Origin: an uncultured Labedella sp.
GTDB lineage: Bacteria > Actinomycetota > Actinomycetes > Actinomycetales > Microbacteriaceae
DNA: 6,825 bases
Direction: 5' to 3'
NCBI GenBank assembly: GCA_934636065.1
Contig: CAKTZW010000095.1
Coordinates: 1-6,825, forward strand
Within the stretch, counting starts at the first letter, position 1; every line of letters begins with the position of its first letter. Positions 1-6,535 of this stretch are shown here, one piece after another. The notes under the pieces were generated by a model. That model was not told the DNA's origin and searched no databases. It saw only the letters and a program-made list of their open reading frames with translations. Both the position numbers and the translations under genes were made by a program.

Positions 1-1373
1 TTGGGGAGTGGTGGTCGTGCTCTCGTTCTCGCCTTCGTCGTGTGGGTCCAGTCGTGGTGTCCGGGTCCGCGGACGTGGGGGACCCCTCCGGGCATGCTGA
101 TGCGCCAGGGTCCGGTGTCGATCTTCTGATGGTGTCCCCAACATAGGAGCACACCGTTGTCCGTGTGCGTTTCTCCGCCGTCCCGGTGGGGGATGACGTG
201 GTGGACTTCGCACCATCCGGCGGGGATCGTGCACCCGGGGATGACGCAGCCGCCGTCCCGGGCGGTGATCGCGCGACGTTGGGTGGGGGTGAAGCAGCGT
301 TGCGTCGACCCCAACGACAAGATCCGGCCAGCGGAGCTGAGGGTGACCGTTTGGGTGCCGCGGGTATCGGCGAGGCGTCGGACCGTGCCGGCGCTGACGG
401 GGGTGTCGAGGCCGTCGATGGACCCGACGCCGTGCTCGTCGTCGAGGGCGTCTTGGGTGATCGTGACGATGACCGCTGGGGCGGCGCCGGCGAGCTCGGG
501 TGCGTCGGCGACGCGGGACGCGGCGCTGAGGATCGACGCGAGGGAGTCGTGTCGGCTCTGATCCGGGCGACGTGTGTCCGCCATCACCTCCGCAGGGACG
601 GGTTCCTCCGTGAATGTCACCGTGCGCATGTGCGCGTCGGTGAGGCGTTTGAACGTGGCACCGACTTCGGGCATGAGCATGCCTGAAACGGGGACGAGGC
701 CTTCGGGGGTTTCCTTCCCGAACCGCAGCGACCGTTGCCGACGGGCGGCTTCCTCAGTGGGTCGGGCGCCGTCGGGGTCGATGACGGCGATGAATGCCTT
801 GACCTGCCCGCGTACGAGGTCGACACGCAGCGGCGGATGGGACGACGTGCCGGCGGCGAGTTCCACGAGCCCAGTTTCGGCGTCGTGGAGCACCGTGGGC
901 TCGACGCGAGGAGCGACCGCGTCGAGCTCGCGAACGAGTAGCGCCGCGGCTTCCACTCCGAGTGAACCGTCCGCGACCGCGTCCGCGATCACCGAATGGG
1001 CAGGCACCGTGGGTGCCCCAGTGAGAGAGACGCCGGGCGTCAGCGCTTCGCCCGTTCGGATACGTGCCCGCGCGGTGGCCTCGCTCGTGCCGGTGAGGGT
1101 CGCGACGGCTTCGACGTCGTTGCGGTACCCGAGCGCGCCGAACGTGTCGATGGGGCCGGTGGAGCGGCGGTGGGCGTCACCGGCGAGACGCACTCGGAGG
1201 GCGTCGACGACGCGTCCGAGTCCCTCCACTTGTTGGAGGAGGTCGATGTAGTCCGGTCCGGGCAGGGTGGCCGGGGTGAGGGTGCGGGTGGGTTCGGCGA
1301 GGACGTCGATCGCTGTTGCGATGGCCTCTCCGAGTGCCGCTCCGTGTTCCCTCATAGGAACAGTGAACACCAT
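1..1373 (-). CDS. DUF222 / 13E12-repeat family HNH endonuclease, 3' end cut by window
   Basis: The minus frame is open from an ATG at 1373 to the window edge: 457 codons without a stop, the C-terminus missing. Residues about 20-340 fit the DUF222 (13E12 repeat) domain: a helical N-terminus followed by the pattern RTGEALTPGVSLTG around 106-119. The C-terminal HNH module is clear. It contains RCFTPTQRRAITARDGGC (359-376), a CxxxxC pair (C376, C381), the catalytic EVHH (389-392), D405/N406 and CWGHH (411-415), which are the expected zinc- and metal-binding and nuclease residues. Such proteins are usually about 400-550 aa, so little is missing. They are abundant, often multicopy, in mycobacteria and Microbacteriaceae; the cellular role is unknown, and a link to mobile or recombinogenic DNA is only suggested. 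M7 (1355) is an alternative start; neither start has a convincing Shine-Dalgarno sequence. The nuclease assignment is strong and the biological role is open. Confidence 0.93.
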   Translation of the reverse strand, partial: MVFTVPMREHGAALGEAIATAIDVLAEPTRTLTPATLPGPDYIDLLQQVEGLGRVVDALRVRLAGDAHRRSTGPIDTFGALGYRNDVEAVATLTGTSEATARARIRTGEALTPGVSLTGAPTVPAHSVIADAVADGSLGVEAAALLVRELDAVAPRVEPTVLHDAETGLVELAAGTSSHPPLRVDLVRGQVKAFIAVIDPDGARPTEEAARRQRSLRFGKETPEGLVPVSGMLMPEVGATFKRLTDAHMRTVTFTEEPVPAEVMADTRRPDQSRHDSLASILSAASRVADAPELAGAAPAVIVTITQDALDDEHGVGSIDGLDTPVSAGTVRRLADTRGTQTVTLSSAGRILSLGSTQRCFTPTQRRAITARDGGCVIPGCTIPAGWCEVHHVIPHRDGGETHTDNGVLLCWGHHQKIDTGPWRISMPGGVPHVRGPGHHDWTHTTKARTRARPPLP

Positions 1374-1464
1374 GCCACCGACATCCCGACCGGCGTCCCC
1401 AGCGGAAGGAAAAACCCGGTGGAGAACTGTTTTGTGGACGACGAGTCGCCTGCCGAGGGTGGTG

Positions 1465-1489
1465 CCCTTCGACAAGCTCAGGGACCGGG
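1465..1489 (+). repeat. Dispersed intergenic repeat, copy 1
   Basis: The core is CCCTTCGACAAGCTCAGGGA. It matches copy 2 (1523-1542) at 19 of 20 positions, 58 bp downstream in the same orientation. From memory, this core recurs between genes of many Microbacteriaceae and related Micrococcales; that was not verified here. Function unknown. Confidence 0.75.
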
Positions 1490-1522
1490 ACGCGGTCGCG
1501 TCCGTGGGCATGTTCAGTGCCG

Positions 1523-1544
1523 CCCTTCGACAAGCTCGGGGAAC
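1523..1544 (+). repeat. Dispersed intergenic repeat, copy 2
   Basis: CCCTTCGACAAGCTCGGGGA differs from copy 1 by a single A-to-G change within the 20-bp core. The sequence on either side is unrelated to that around copy 1, so the repeat unit is short rather than part of a longer duplication. Confidence 0.75.
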
Positions 1545-1571
1545 GAGTGGAACCACCTTTTGGACCACGTC

Positions 1572-1592
1572 TCGGCACGCTCAGATACCGGG
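1572..1592 (+). repeat. Degenerate third copy of the intergenic repeat
   Basis: TCGGCACGCTCAGATACCGGG matches 17 of 21 positions of copy 1 (1469-1489) in the same orientation. It overlaps a small perfect hairpin (CCGGGC at 1588-1593, GCCCGG at 1600-1605, 6-nt loop). The resemblance may be a diverged repeat or a related repeat class. Confidence 0.4.
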
Positions 1593-1625
1593 CACCCGAG
1601 CCCGGAATAAAAAGCGTGACCGCGG

Positions 1626-1654
1626 GTTATAATTGACCGTTGCCAACTATTAAC
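1626..1654. promoter_or_regulatory. Candidate operator: imperfect dyad over the -10 region
   Basis: GTTATAATTG (1626-1635) is an imperfect inverted partner of CAACTATTAAC (1644-1654); one gap and one mismatch are needed, with an 8-nt spacer. It covers the TATAAT box and probable transcription start, where a MarR repressor would be expected to block transcription. The symmetry is weak and no footprint is known, so assignment to the downstream MarR protein is inference from position. Confidence 0.3.
1628..1633 (+). promoter_or_regulatory. Probable -10 element of the efflux operon promoter
   Basis: A perfect TATAAT hexamer lies 30 bp upstream of the transporter ATG in an otherwise GC-rich region. 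It would place transcription start near 1640 and give a leader of about 24 nt. No good -35 hexamer is visible at 16-18 bp (GAATAA or GGAATA), so activity may depend mainly on the -10 box or on an activator. Confidence 0.55.
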
Positions 1655-1663
1655 GGGAGTCAC

Positions 1664-3418
1664 ATGTCACGCGGGGACGAGAACAGAGCACGCACGACGA
1701 ACACACCGGCCGAGGGCTCGCCCGACGGTTCGATGAACCATCGGCAGGTCCTGCAGGCCCTCTCGGGACTCCTGCTCGGCATGTTCGTGTCGATCCTCGC
1801 GGGGACGGTCGTGTCGACGTCCCTCCCGCTCATCATCTCGGAGCTCGAGGGCGACCAGTCCGCCTACACCTGGGTCGTGACGGCGACGCTCCTCGCCACC
1901 ACGGTGTCCACACCTCTGTGGGGCAAGTTCGCCGACCTCTTCGACCGCAAGCTCCTCATCCAGCTCGCGCTCGCCCTGTTCGTCCTGGGCTCGGCGGCAG
2001 CAGGCTTCGCACAGAACACCGACTGGCTCATCGTGTTCCGCGTGTTCCAGGGACTCGGCGGCGGCGGACTCGCGGCCCTCAGCCAGATCATCATGGCGGA
2101 CATTATCAGCCCGCGTGAGCGCGGCCGCTACGCCGGTCTCTTCGGCGGCGTCATGGCGGTCGGCACCGTGGGCGGACCGCTTCTCGGCGGACTCATCACG
2201 GACGCCTTCGGCTGGCGCTGGAACTTCTTCGTCGCCCTGCCCGTCGCGGTCGTCGCCATCATCCTGCTGCAGTCCACGCTCCACCTGCCGAAGCGCGCGA
2301 AGCGCCGCGTCACGATCGACTACGCCGGCGCGATCCTCATCGCCGGCGGTGTCTCCCTCTTCCTCATCTGGATGTCGATGGCCGGCAAGCAGTTCGACTG
2401 GATGTCGCTCGAGACGATGTGGATGGTGACCGGCGCGGTCGTCCTCCTCGTCGCGGCGGTCATCGTCGAACTCAGGGCGAAGGAGCCGATCATCCCGCTC
2501 TCGATGTTCCGCAACCGCACCTTCACCCTCGCTGTCGTCGCGAGCATCTCCGTCGGCGTCTCCATGTTCGGCACCGCCGTCTTCCTCGCGCAGTACATGC
2601 AGCTCGCCCGTGGCGCGACCCCGACGCAGTCCGGACTGCTCACCATCCCGATGATGGCGGGCCTGCTGATCGCCTCAGCGGTCTTCGGCGCGATCATCAG
2701 CAAGCGCGGCCGCTGGAAGGCGATCATGGTCTCGGGAGCGATCCTCGCCGTCGTCGGATCCGCGCTCCTGGGGACGCTGCACTACGACACCCCGTTCGTT
2801 CTCGTCGCCATCTACATGGCGGTGCTCGGCGCCGGACTCGGCATGCTCATGCAGAACCTCGTCCTCGTCGTGCAGAACTCGATCGAGGTGCGCAACCTCG
2901 GCGTCGCGACGAGCGCCGTGACGTTCTTCCGCAGCCTCGGCGGCACGGTCGGCGTCTCCGTCCTCGGGTCCATCCTGGGAACGGTCGTCGCCGAGGACAT
3001 CAAGAGCGGGCTCGGCGAGCTCGCGCCCGAGCAGCAGGCCGCCGCAGCGCAGGCCCTCGGCAGCGGGACGATCCCGCAGGTCAACGAGCTGCCGGAGGCG
3101 ATCCGCGTCGTCGTGGAGAGCGCCTACGGCCTCGGCGTCGGCCAGGTGTTCCTGTTCAGCGTCCCCCTCGCCGTCGTGACGCTCATCGCGGTGGCGTTCC
3201 TCCCGAACGCCCGCCTCGGTACGCTGAACGCCGTGCAGCTGAAGAACGAGAAGGGCGCCACCGCGATGGAGTCGGGGGCCGCGCGCGACCTCGACGTCGC
3301 CGAGGACGCTCTCATCGACGTCTCGACGGCATCGGTGGCCCTTCCTCCCGTCGGGACGACGCACCCGGACGGCCGCCGCTCGGACGACCAGCGGGATGAC
3401 GGAGGCGAATCGCGATGA
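1664..3418 (+). CDS. DHA2-family MFS multidrug efflux transporter (14 TM)
   Basis: A 584-aa proton-driven drug exporter of the EmrB/QacA (DHA2) type, in the cytoplasmic membrane. A charged N-terminus (1-27) precedes about 14 hydrophobic segments between residues 30 and 515. Family motifs are visible: motif A GKFADLFDRK (87-96), motif B RVFQGLGGGG (126-135) and antiporter motif C in TM5 around GTVGGPLLGG (167-176). TM1 reads LAGTVVSTSLP (45-55), where classical DHA2 proteins carry an Asp (LDxT); a variant without it is common in actinobacterial members as far as I recall. A hydrophilic tail of about 65 residues, rich in D, R and S, ends the protein. The ATG at 1664 has GGGAG at 1655-1659. An in-frame TTG at 1640 is possible but lies at the expected transcription start. 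The stop overlaps the MarR start by 4 bp, so the two are co-transcribed and probably translationally coupled. The substrate cannot be predicted. Confidence 0.93.
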   Translation: MSRGDENRARTTNTPAEGSPDGSMNHRQVLQALSGLLLGMFVSILAGTVVSTSLPLIISELEGDQSAYTWVVTATLLATTVSTPLWGKFADLFDRKLLIQLALALFVLGSAAAGFAQNTDWLIVFRVFQGLGGGGLAALSQIIMADIISPRERGRYAGLFGGVMAVGTVGGPLLGGLITDAFGWRWNFFVALPVAVVAIILLQSTLHLPKRAKRRVTIDYAGAILIAGGVSLFLIWMSMAGKQFDWMSLETMWMVTGAVVLLVAAVIVELRAKEPIIPLSMFRNRTFTLAVVASISVGVSMFGTAVFLAQYMQLARGATPTQSGLLTIPMMAGLLIASAVFGAIISKRGRWKAIMVSGAILAVVGSALLGTLHYDTPFVLVAIYMAVLGAGLGMLMQNLVLVVQNSIEVRNLGVATSAVTFFRSLGGTVGVSVLGSILGTVVAEDIKSGLGELAPEQQAAAAQALGSGTIPQVNELPEAIRVVVESAYGLGVGQVFLFSVPLAVVTLIAVAFLPNARLGTLNAVQLKNEKGATAMESGAARDLDVAEDALIDVSTASVALPPVGTTHPDGRRSDDQRDDGGESR

Positions 3419-3909
3419 CAGGGACCGGGGTCGAGGGCGGATCCGACCGGACTCCCGCGGACGCCGAACGCTCGCCCCTCCACGAGGTCGAGGAGCAGAT
3501 CAGCATCCTGTCCGGCAAGGTGAAGGCGACGATCCGAGCCGCCGCGACCGCCATCGACCCGTCGTTGCAGCCCTTCGGTCTCCGGCTGCTGCGCACCCTC
3601 GAACGCTGCGGTCCCATCCACGCGGGGGCGGCCGCCGAGCTGCTCTCGGTGGACCGGACCGTCATCAGCCGGCAGTCCCGTCAACTCGAGGATCTCGGGC
3701 TCGTCACGACCCGCTCCGATCCCGAGGATCGGCGGGCCCGCTTCCTCGAGCTGACGGACGAGGGCCGCGAGCGCATGCTCGCGGCCGGTCCGGCCGGCTT
3801 CGCCCACCTCAAGCGCGTCCTCGGCTCGTGGGACGACGAGGACCTGCACCGCTTCGCCGGCTACCTGGCCCGCTGGGTGGAGGACTGGGACAAGCTCGAC
3901 GACGAGTGA
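3415..3909 (+). CDS. MarR-family transcriptional regulator
   Basis: A 164-aa protein with the MarR winged-helix fold. The dimerisation helix is about residues 22-45. The helix-turn-helix lies at about 68-95, with recognition helix SVDRTVISRQSRQLEDLGLV (78-97). The wing carries the signature SDPEDRRARFLELTDEGRE (101-119), including the DRR that contacts the minor groove in this family. The C-terminal helices end in an acidic tail. The ATG lies inside the transporter stop codon (ATGA), and GGAGG at 3401-3405 sits 9 nt upstream, so the start is well supported. Placement directly behind an efflux pump argues for a local repressor relieved by the pump's substrate or a related ligand. Transporter-first order means repressor and pump rise together, giving negative feedback. 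The ligand is unknown. Confidence 0.93.
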   Translation: MTGTGVEGGSDRTPADAERSPLHEVEEQISILSGKVKATIRAAATAIDPSLQPFGLRLLRTLERCGPIHAGAAAELLSVDRTVISRQSRQLEDLGLVTTRSDPEDRRARFLELTDEGRERMLAAGPAGFAHLKRVLGSWDDEDLHRFAGYLARWVEDWDKLDDE

Positions 3910-3940
3910 CTGACACGGATGTGATCGACTCCGACCGAGC

Positions 3941-3980
3941 CTGATTCTCCACGCCGGCATCTGATTCTCCACGCCGGCAT
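3941..3980. repeat. Perfect 20-bp tandem duplication
   Basis: CTGATTCTCCACGCCGGCAT occurs twice, back to back with no mismatch, 31 bp after the marR stop codon. It lies in the 136-bp gap between the convergent marR and membrane-protein genes. No coding function is apparent. A recent slippage event or part of a short dispersed element are both possible. Confidence 0.9.
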
Positions 3981-4018
3981 CCGAGGCAGTAGTGCGCCGC
4001 CGCACGAGAATTCGTCGC

Positions 4019-4050
4019 CCTGAACGACACCGCCAGCGGCGTTCGTCAGG
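4019..4050. terminator. Weak imperfect hairpin at the convergent gene ends
   Basis: The arms CCTG-AACG-CCG and CGG-CGTT-CAGG pair around the loop CCAG, with a 3-nt bulge on each side. The hairpin spans the stop codon of the minus-strand membrane-protein gene (4046-4048). No T-tract follows on either strand, so it is only a possible terminator for the two convergent units. Confidence 0.25.
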
Positions 4051-5254
4051 ACTGGTGGTGCATCTGGCCGATTGCGCGGTCATTGTCCTCGATCGCGATA
4101 GCAAGGGCGTTTTCGACGCTGATCGCTTCTCGGGCCGACTGCCGTCCGAAGGATGCCGCGAAACCGACTTTCCATCGGTATCCGATCACCCAGTCCGCCG
4201 CCGGAACGATCCACACCAGGAGGGTCATTTCCACGGCGATGACGCGGGACTGGATATCCGGGTAGCCATCGAAAGCAAGCCAGACCACCACGGACCAACC
4301 GGCGGCGGCTACGAGATAGATGGCAAGGAGAATACGCCTCAGGTACCGGCGATCACGCCCGAAGGCCGCCACGTCGGCTGCGATGATGAGGCCGAAAACC
4401 AATCCGACCAACGAAAGCGCCATGGCGAGGGGACCATACACGCTCACCGTCGCGGACAACCACGCGATGGGCGCATAGGCCCCGAAGTCGGTGCCCACCA
4501 ACGACGTCGCGACGACGATCACTCCGACGGCCGCTCCGGGTGCCAGCAGCTCGAGCGTCCACTTCACCGCGACGGTCGATGGGGGAACGCTCGTCGGGGC
4601 CGTCGTCCCGAACCGGCGGGACAGGCGCTCACGGGTGGCGCGTAGCGCCTCCAGGCGGCGCGTCATATCGGCTTTCTTTACCAGCAGAGCTCGTCGGTCC
4701 GGCGTCGACACCATTGAGGCCGCCGCCACCAGGCCGAGAGCAGCGAATGTGAGAAGCACCAAGCCGAGACTGAGCGAAGTAGCGACGCGAGTCCAGGCGA
4801 CCGAGACGCCGACGACAGCGGAGAGCGCGGCGAGGATAGAAAGGGTCGATGACCATCTCGCATGAATGAAGACGCCGATCGATCGACGCCCACCCTCGAG
4901 CGCCGCCGCGTACATTGCGACGTTCAACGCGGCGACGAGGACGACGGAGGTCGTGACCACCGTGGTCGCCTCCGCATCGGATATCCCCGCATCGAAAGAC
5001 CAGCGGAGCCGTCTAAGGTCCCCGAGGTGCCCTTGAGCAAGTCGACGAACCACCGTCTCGTATTCCAGCCAATTGGCCGCGACCTGTAGCAGAGCGAGCA
5101 GCGCCACGCTTGCGATCGAACCGCCGATCAGCGTCGCGTCGAACGTTCGCCTCCATGCGGCCCGCTCCTGCTCGATACGCCGGAGCTCCTCGGCCAGGGC
5201 CTGTGCCGCCCGGCTCTCGTGAGACTTCTTCTTCCACATGCCGAAAGCAAACAC
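4046..5254 (-). CDS. Polytopic membrane protein of unknown function
   Basis: I do not recognise a family. The 402-aa product starts with a charged, probably coiled-coil helix (residues 8-38, rich in E, R, K and A). About eight membrane segments follow, roughly 39-60, 98-119, 136-154, 160-181, 234-252, 262-294, 307-327 and 338-357. A basic, helix-forming loop separates the two halves (184-216, LVKKADMTRRLEALRATRER). No catalytic or transport motif is evident. GC in sampled stretches is about 58-62%, against about 70% in the neighbouring transporter gene, which hints at later acquisition. Start choice is unsettled: GTG at 5254 has AGGAGG only 2 nt upstream, while ATG at 5239 lies 17 nt from it. 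Twenty-two bp separate it from the preceding same-strand gene, so co-transcription is possible. An uninterrupted frame and clear membrane topology support a real gene. Confidence 0.75.
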   Translation of the reverse strand: MFAFGMWKKKSHESRAAQALAEELRRIEQERAAWRRTFDATLIGGSIASVALLALLQVAANWLEYETVVRRLAQGHLGDLRRLRWSFDAGISDAEATTVVTTSVVLVAALNVAMYAAALEGGRRSIGVFIHARWSSTLSILAALSAVVGVSVAWTRVATSLSLGLVLLTFAALGLVAAASMVSTPDRRALLVKKADMTRRLEALRATRERLSRRFGTTAPTSVPPSTVAVKWTLELLAPGAAVGVIVVATSLVGTDFGAYAPIAWLSATVSVYGPLAMALSLVGLVFGLIIAADVAAFGRDRRYLRRILLAIYLVAAAGWSVVVWLAFDGYPDIQSRVIAVEMTLLVWIVPAADWVIGYRWKVGFAASFGRQSAREAISVENALAIAIEDNDRAIGQMHHQS

Positions 5255-5276
5255 CCCCTCCTCACCGCCGAACCGC

Positions 5277-5699
5277 TCAGCTCACCGATTCGATGAGTTC
5301 GAGCAGGGCCTCGCCGTACGCCTCGGCGGCGTGGTCGCTCGTGTAGGTGCGCTCCTCGCCGTCGATCCGCGCGGTCACGGTGTACACCGTCCGGCCGCGG
5401 AGACCCTCCTGCACGCGGGTCAGCGAGACGAAGGCGCTGCGCAGCAGCTCCCGCAGCTGGTCCTCCCGCGGCAGCCACAGCGCGTCGTCGAGCGCGACGG
5501 AATCGAGCGCCCACTCCGTCGTGCCGTTGAATCCGAGGATCGTGCCGCTCGGGTAGTGGTGCGGCTCGATCGTCATGTCGCTCACGGTGAAGACGTCGCC
5601 CTCGAAGTCGTCACGAGCGATCTGGAAGGCGTCACCGGACGACGGCGCCCACGTGAGGCCGGCGACACGGAGACGAGAGGCGAGCGCGGTGGAGATCAT
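5277..5699 (-). CDS. Conserved 140-aa protein of unknown function
   Basis: A soluble 140-aa protein with no signal peptide or membrane segment. The central part SDMTIEPHHYPSGTILGFNG (40-59), followed by TTEWALDSV (60-68) and LWLPREDQLRELL (74-86), looks like a family I recall as widespread in Actinobacteria. Its members are sometimes labelled pilus assembly protein CpaE. That label is not supported here: there is no P-loop ATPase or receiver domain and the protein is far too short. The C-terminal half reads as beta strands (TVYTVTARIDGEERTYTSDH) plus a terminal helix. The ATG at 5699 follows a G-rich stretch (ATGGGGTC). It lies downstream of the heme oxygenase gene on the same strand but is separated by 103 bp holding a strong stem-loop, so it probably has independent transcription. 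Confidence 0.85.
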   Translation of the reverse strand: MISTALASRLRVAGLTWAPSSGDAFQIARDDFEGDVFTVSDMTIEPHHYPSGTILGFNGTTEWALDSVALDDALWLPREDQLRELLRSAFVSLTRVQEGLRGRTVYTVTARIDGEERTYTSDHAAEAYGEALLELIESVS

Positions 5700-5727
5700 G
5701 ACCCCATCCTGTCGGTCCCGGCGGGGA

Positions 5728-5766
5728 TTCCGCTGAGTCGGCGAGTGCGACGCCGACCCAGCGGAA
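5728..5766 (-). terminator. Strong stem-loop, probable terminator of the heme oxygenase gene
   Basis: TTCCGCTGAGTCGGCG (5728-5743) and CGCCGACCCAGCGGAA (5751-5766) form a 16-bp stem around a 7-nt loop. The only non-Watson-Crick position is 5736/5758: an A-C mismatch in plus-strand RNA but a G-U pair in minus-strand RNA. The stem is therefore unbroken for a transcript leaving the heme oxygenase gene, whose stop is 37 bp away. No U-tract follows, which is common for actinobacterial terminators. Confidence 0.6.
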
Positions 5767-5802
5767 GTATGTGAGGGCGGAAGGGTGTGAGGCGAGCGCG
5801 AC

Positions 5803-6468
5803 TCAGCGGGCGGCCGTGGCCGCGCTCAGCTCGTCGAAGATCGCCGTGTTCGCGTCGAAGGCGGCACGAGCCTCCGACACGAGCACCTCGCGCTCGTCCT
5901 CCGCGAGCTGCAGGCCGTCGAGCGCCTCGCGATAGCCGCGCTTGTACGGCACGAGAGGGCCGAGGTCGTCGAAGCGGAAGAACGTCAGCTGCTCGTCCGT
6001 CGCACCGTAGTGCCGACGCAGCATCGTCGCCATCACCTGGCCGCCCGACAGGTCGCCGAGGTAGCGCGTGTAGTGGTGCGCCACGAGACGGAGCGGCTCG
6101 TCACGCGCGATGGCCGTGAGGCGCTCGGCGTACGCCGCCGTCGCAGGGAGCACCGGGAGCGACATTCGCCAGTCCCCGGCGCCGAGGGCGCGGAGGTCCG
6201 CGTCGATGGCACCCGCGCGGTCGAGACGCCGGTCGAGGAGCACGGCGGGGTCCGACGGCCGGGCCACGCGGGACTCGAGAGCCGCATACACGCGGGCGAA
6301 CTGGGCGAGGTAGAGGGCGTACGCCGTGAGGTCGAGCTCGCCGCCCATGAGGGCCGTCATGAACGGGCGCGACTCGGCGGCACGGTGCTGCGCCTCGGTG
6401 GCTTCGCGGAGAAGGGCGGCGACGCCGAGCACGGGAGGCTCCGCGACGGGGGCGATTCGGGTGTCCAT
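5803..6468 (-). CDS. hmuO: Heme oxygenase (biliverdin-producing, HmuO type)
   Basis: A cytosolic 221-aa enzyme that opens heme with O2 and electrons, yielding biliverdin, CO and free iron. The length matches bacterial HmuO proteins (about 215 aa). The proximal heme ligand is H28 in REATEAQHRAAES (21-33). The family signature of the distal helix, HHYTRYLGDLSGGQ (131-144), is intact with its D139 and flexible glycines G142/G143 over the heme. A later conserved stretch, PLVPYKRGYREALD (161-174), is also typical. The ATG at 6468 is preceded by only a weak ribosome-binding site. The gene diverges from a putative heme-binding lipoprotein gene, and both face an intergenic region with two DtxR-type boxes, so iron repression is expected. 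Its role is inferred to be iron recovery from imported heme. Electron donor genes are not in the window. Confidence 0.95.
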   Translation of the reverse strand: MDTRIAPVAEPPVLGVAALLREATEAQHRAAESRPFMTALMGGELDLTAYALYLAQFARVYAALESRVARPSDPAVLLDRRLDRAGAIDADLRALGAGDWRMSLPVLPATAAYAERLTAIARDEPLRLVAHHYTRYLGDLSGGQVMATMLRRHYGATDEQLTFFRFDDLGPLVPYKRGYREALDGLQLAEDEREVLVSEARAAFDANTAIFDELSAATAAR

Positions 6469-6484
6469 GCGGTCACTCTACGGC

Positions 6485-6503
6485 AAAGGATAGGTTTACC
6501 TAA
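6485..6503. promoter_or_regulatory. DtxR/IdeR-type iron box, hmuO-proximal
   Basis: AAAGGATAGGTTTACCTAA matches the established DtxR consensus TTAGGTTAGNCTAACCTAA at 13 of 18 specified positions, with the AGG and CCTAA ends conserved. It lies 17 bp upstream of the heme oxygenase ATG, where a bound iron-loaded repressor would block transcription. Confidence 0.7.
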
Positions 6504-6523
6504 GTATCAAATCTGGTTAGGGT
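6495..6523 (+). promoter_or_regulatory. Candidate promoter of the HmuT-like lipoprotein gene
   Basis: TTTACC (6495-6500) as -35 and TAGGGT (6518-6523) as -10, separated by 17 bp, are acceptable but weak matches. The two hexamers fall in the two iron boxes, so repressor binding would exclude RNA polymerase. Other pairings are possible in this AT-richer stretch. Confidence 0.3.
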
Positions 6524-6535
6524 AGCCATACCTTC
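6517..6535. promoter_or_regulatory. DtxR/IdeR-type iron box, lipoprotein-proximal
   Basis: TTAGGGTAGCCATACCTTC also matches the DtxR consensus at 13 of 18 specified positions, with TTAGG and ACCT conserved. Its centre is 32 bp from that of the other box, close to three DNA turns, so two dimer pairs could bind the same helix face. It lies 43 bp before the lipoprotein GTG. Confidence 0.6.

Noticed and set aside
1588..1605. Perfect 6-bp hairpin CCGGGC/GCCCGG as a terminator
   Set aside because: No gene ends just upstream on either strand and no T-tract follows in the plus direction (A-rich instead), so a terminator role is not supported.
157..1632. Several overlapping plus-strand open frames of 68-225 codons
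   Set aside because: They are antisense to the continuous DUF222/HNH frame, which carries recognisable motifs throughout. Their products are low-complexity Arg/Ser/Ala-rich sequences, as expected from the opposite strand of a high-GC gene.
2419..3399. Plus-strand open frame of 326 codons inside the transporter gene
   Set aside because: It encodes an Arg/Pro/His-rich sequence in a shifted frame of a gene with clear MFS motifs; it is a GC-driven shadow.
3941..3980. The 20-bp tandem repeat as a minimal CRISPR array
   Set aside because: The units abut with no spacer, only two copies exist and no cas gene is present.
3124..4104. Minus-strand open frame of 326 codons across the transporter end, marR and the convergent gap
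   Set aside because: It runs antisense to two well-supported genes, shows no domain-like pattern and crosses the tandem repeat.
3992..4645. Plus-strand open frame of 217 codons opposite the membrane protein
   Set aside because: The product is hydrophilic and His/Arg/Gly-rich without motifs, whereas the opposite frame gives coherent membrane segments over 402 codons.
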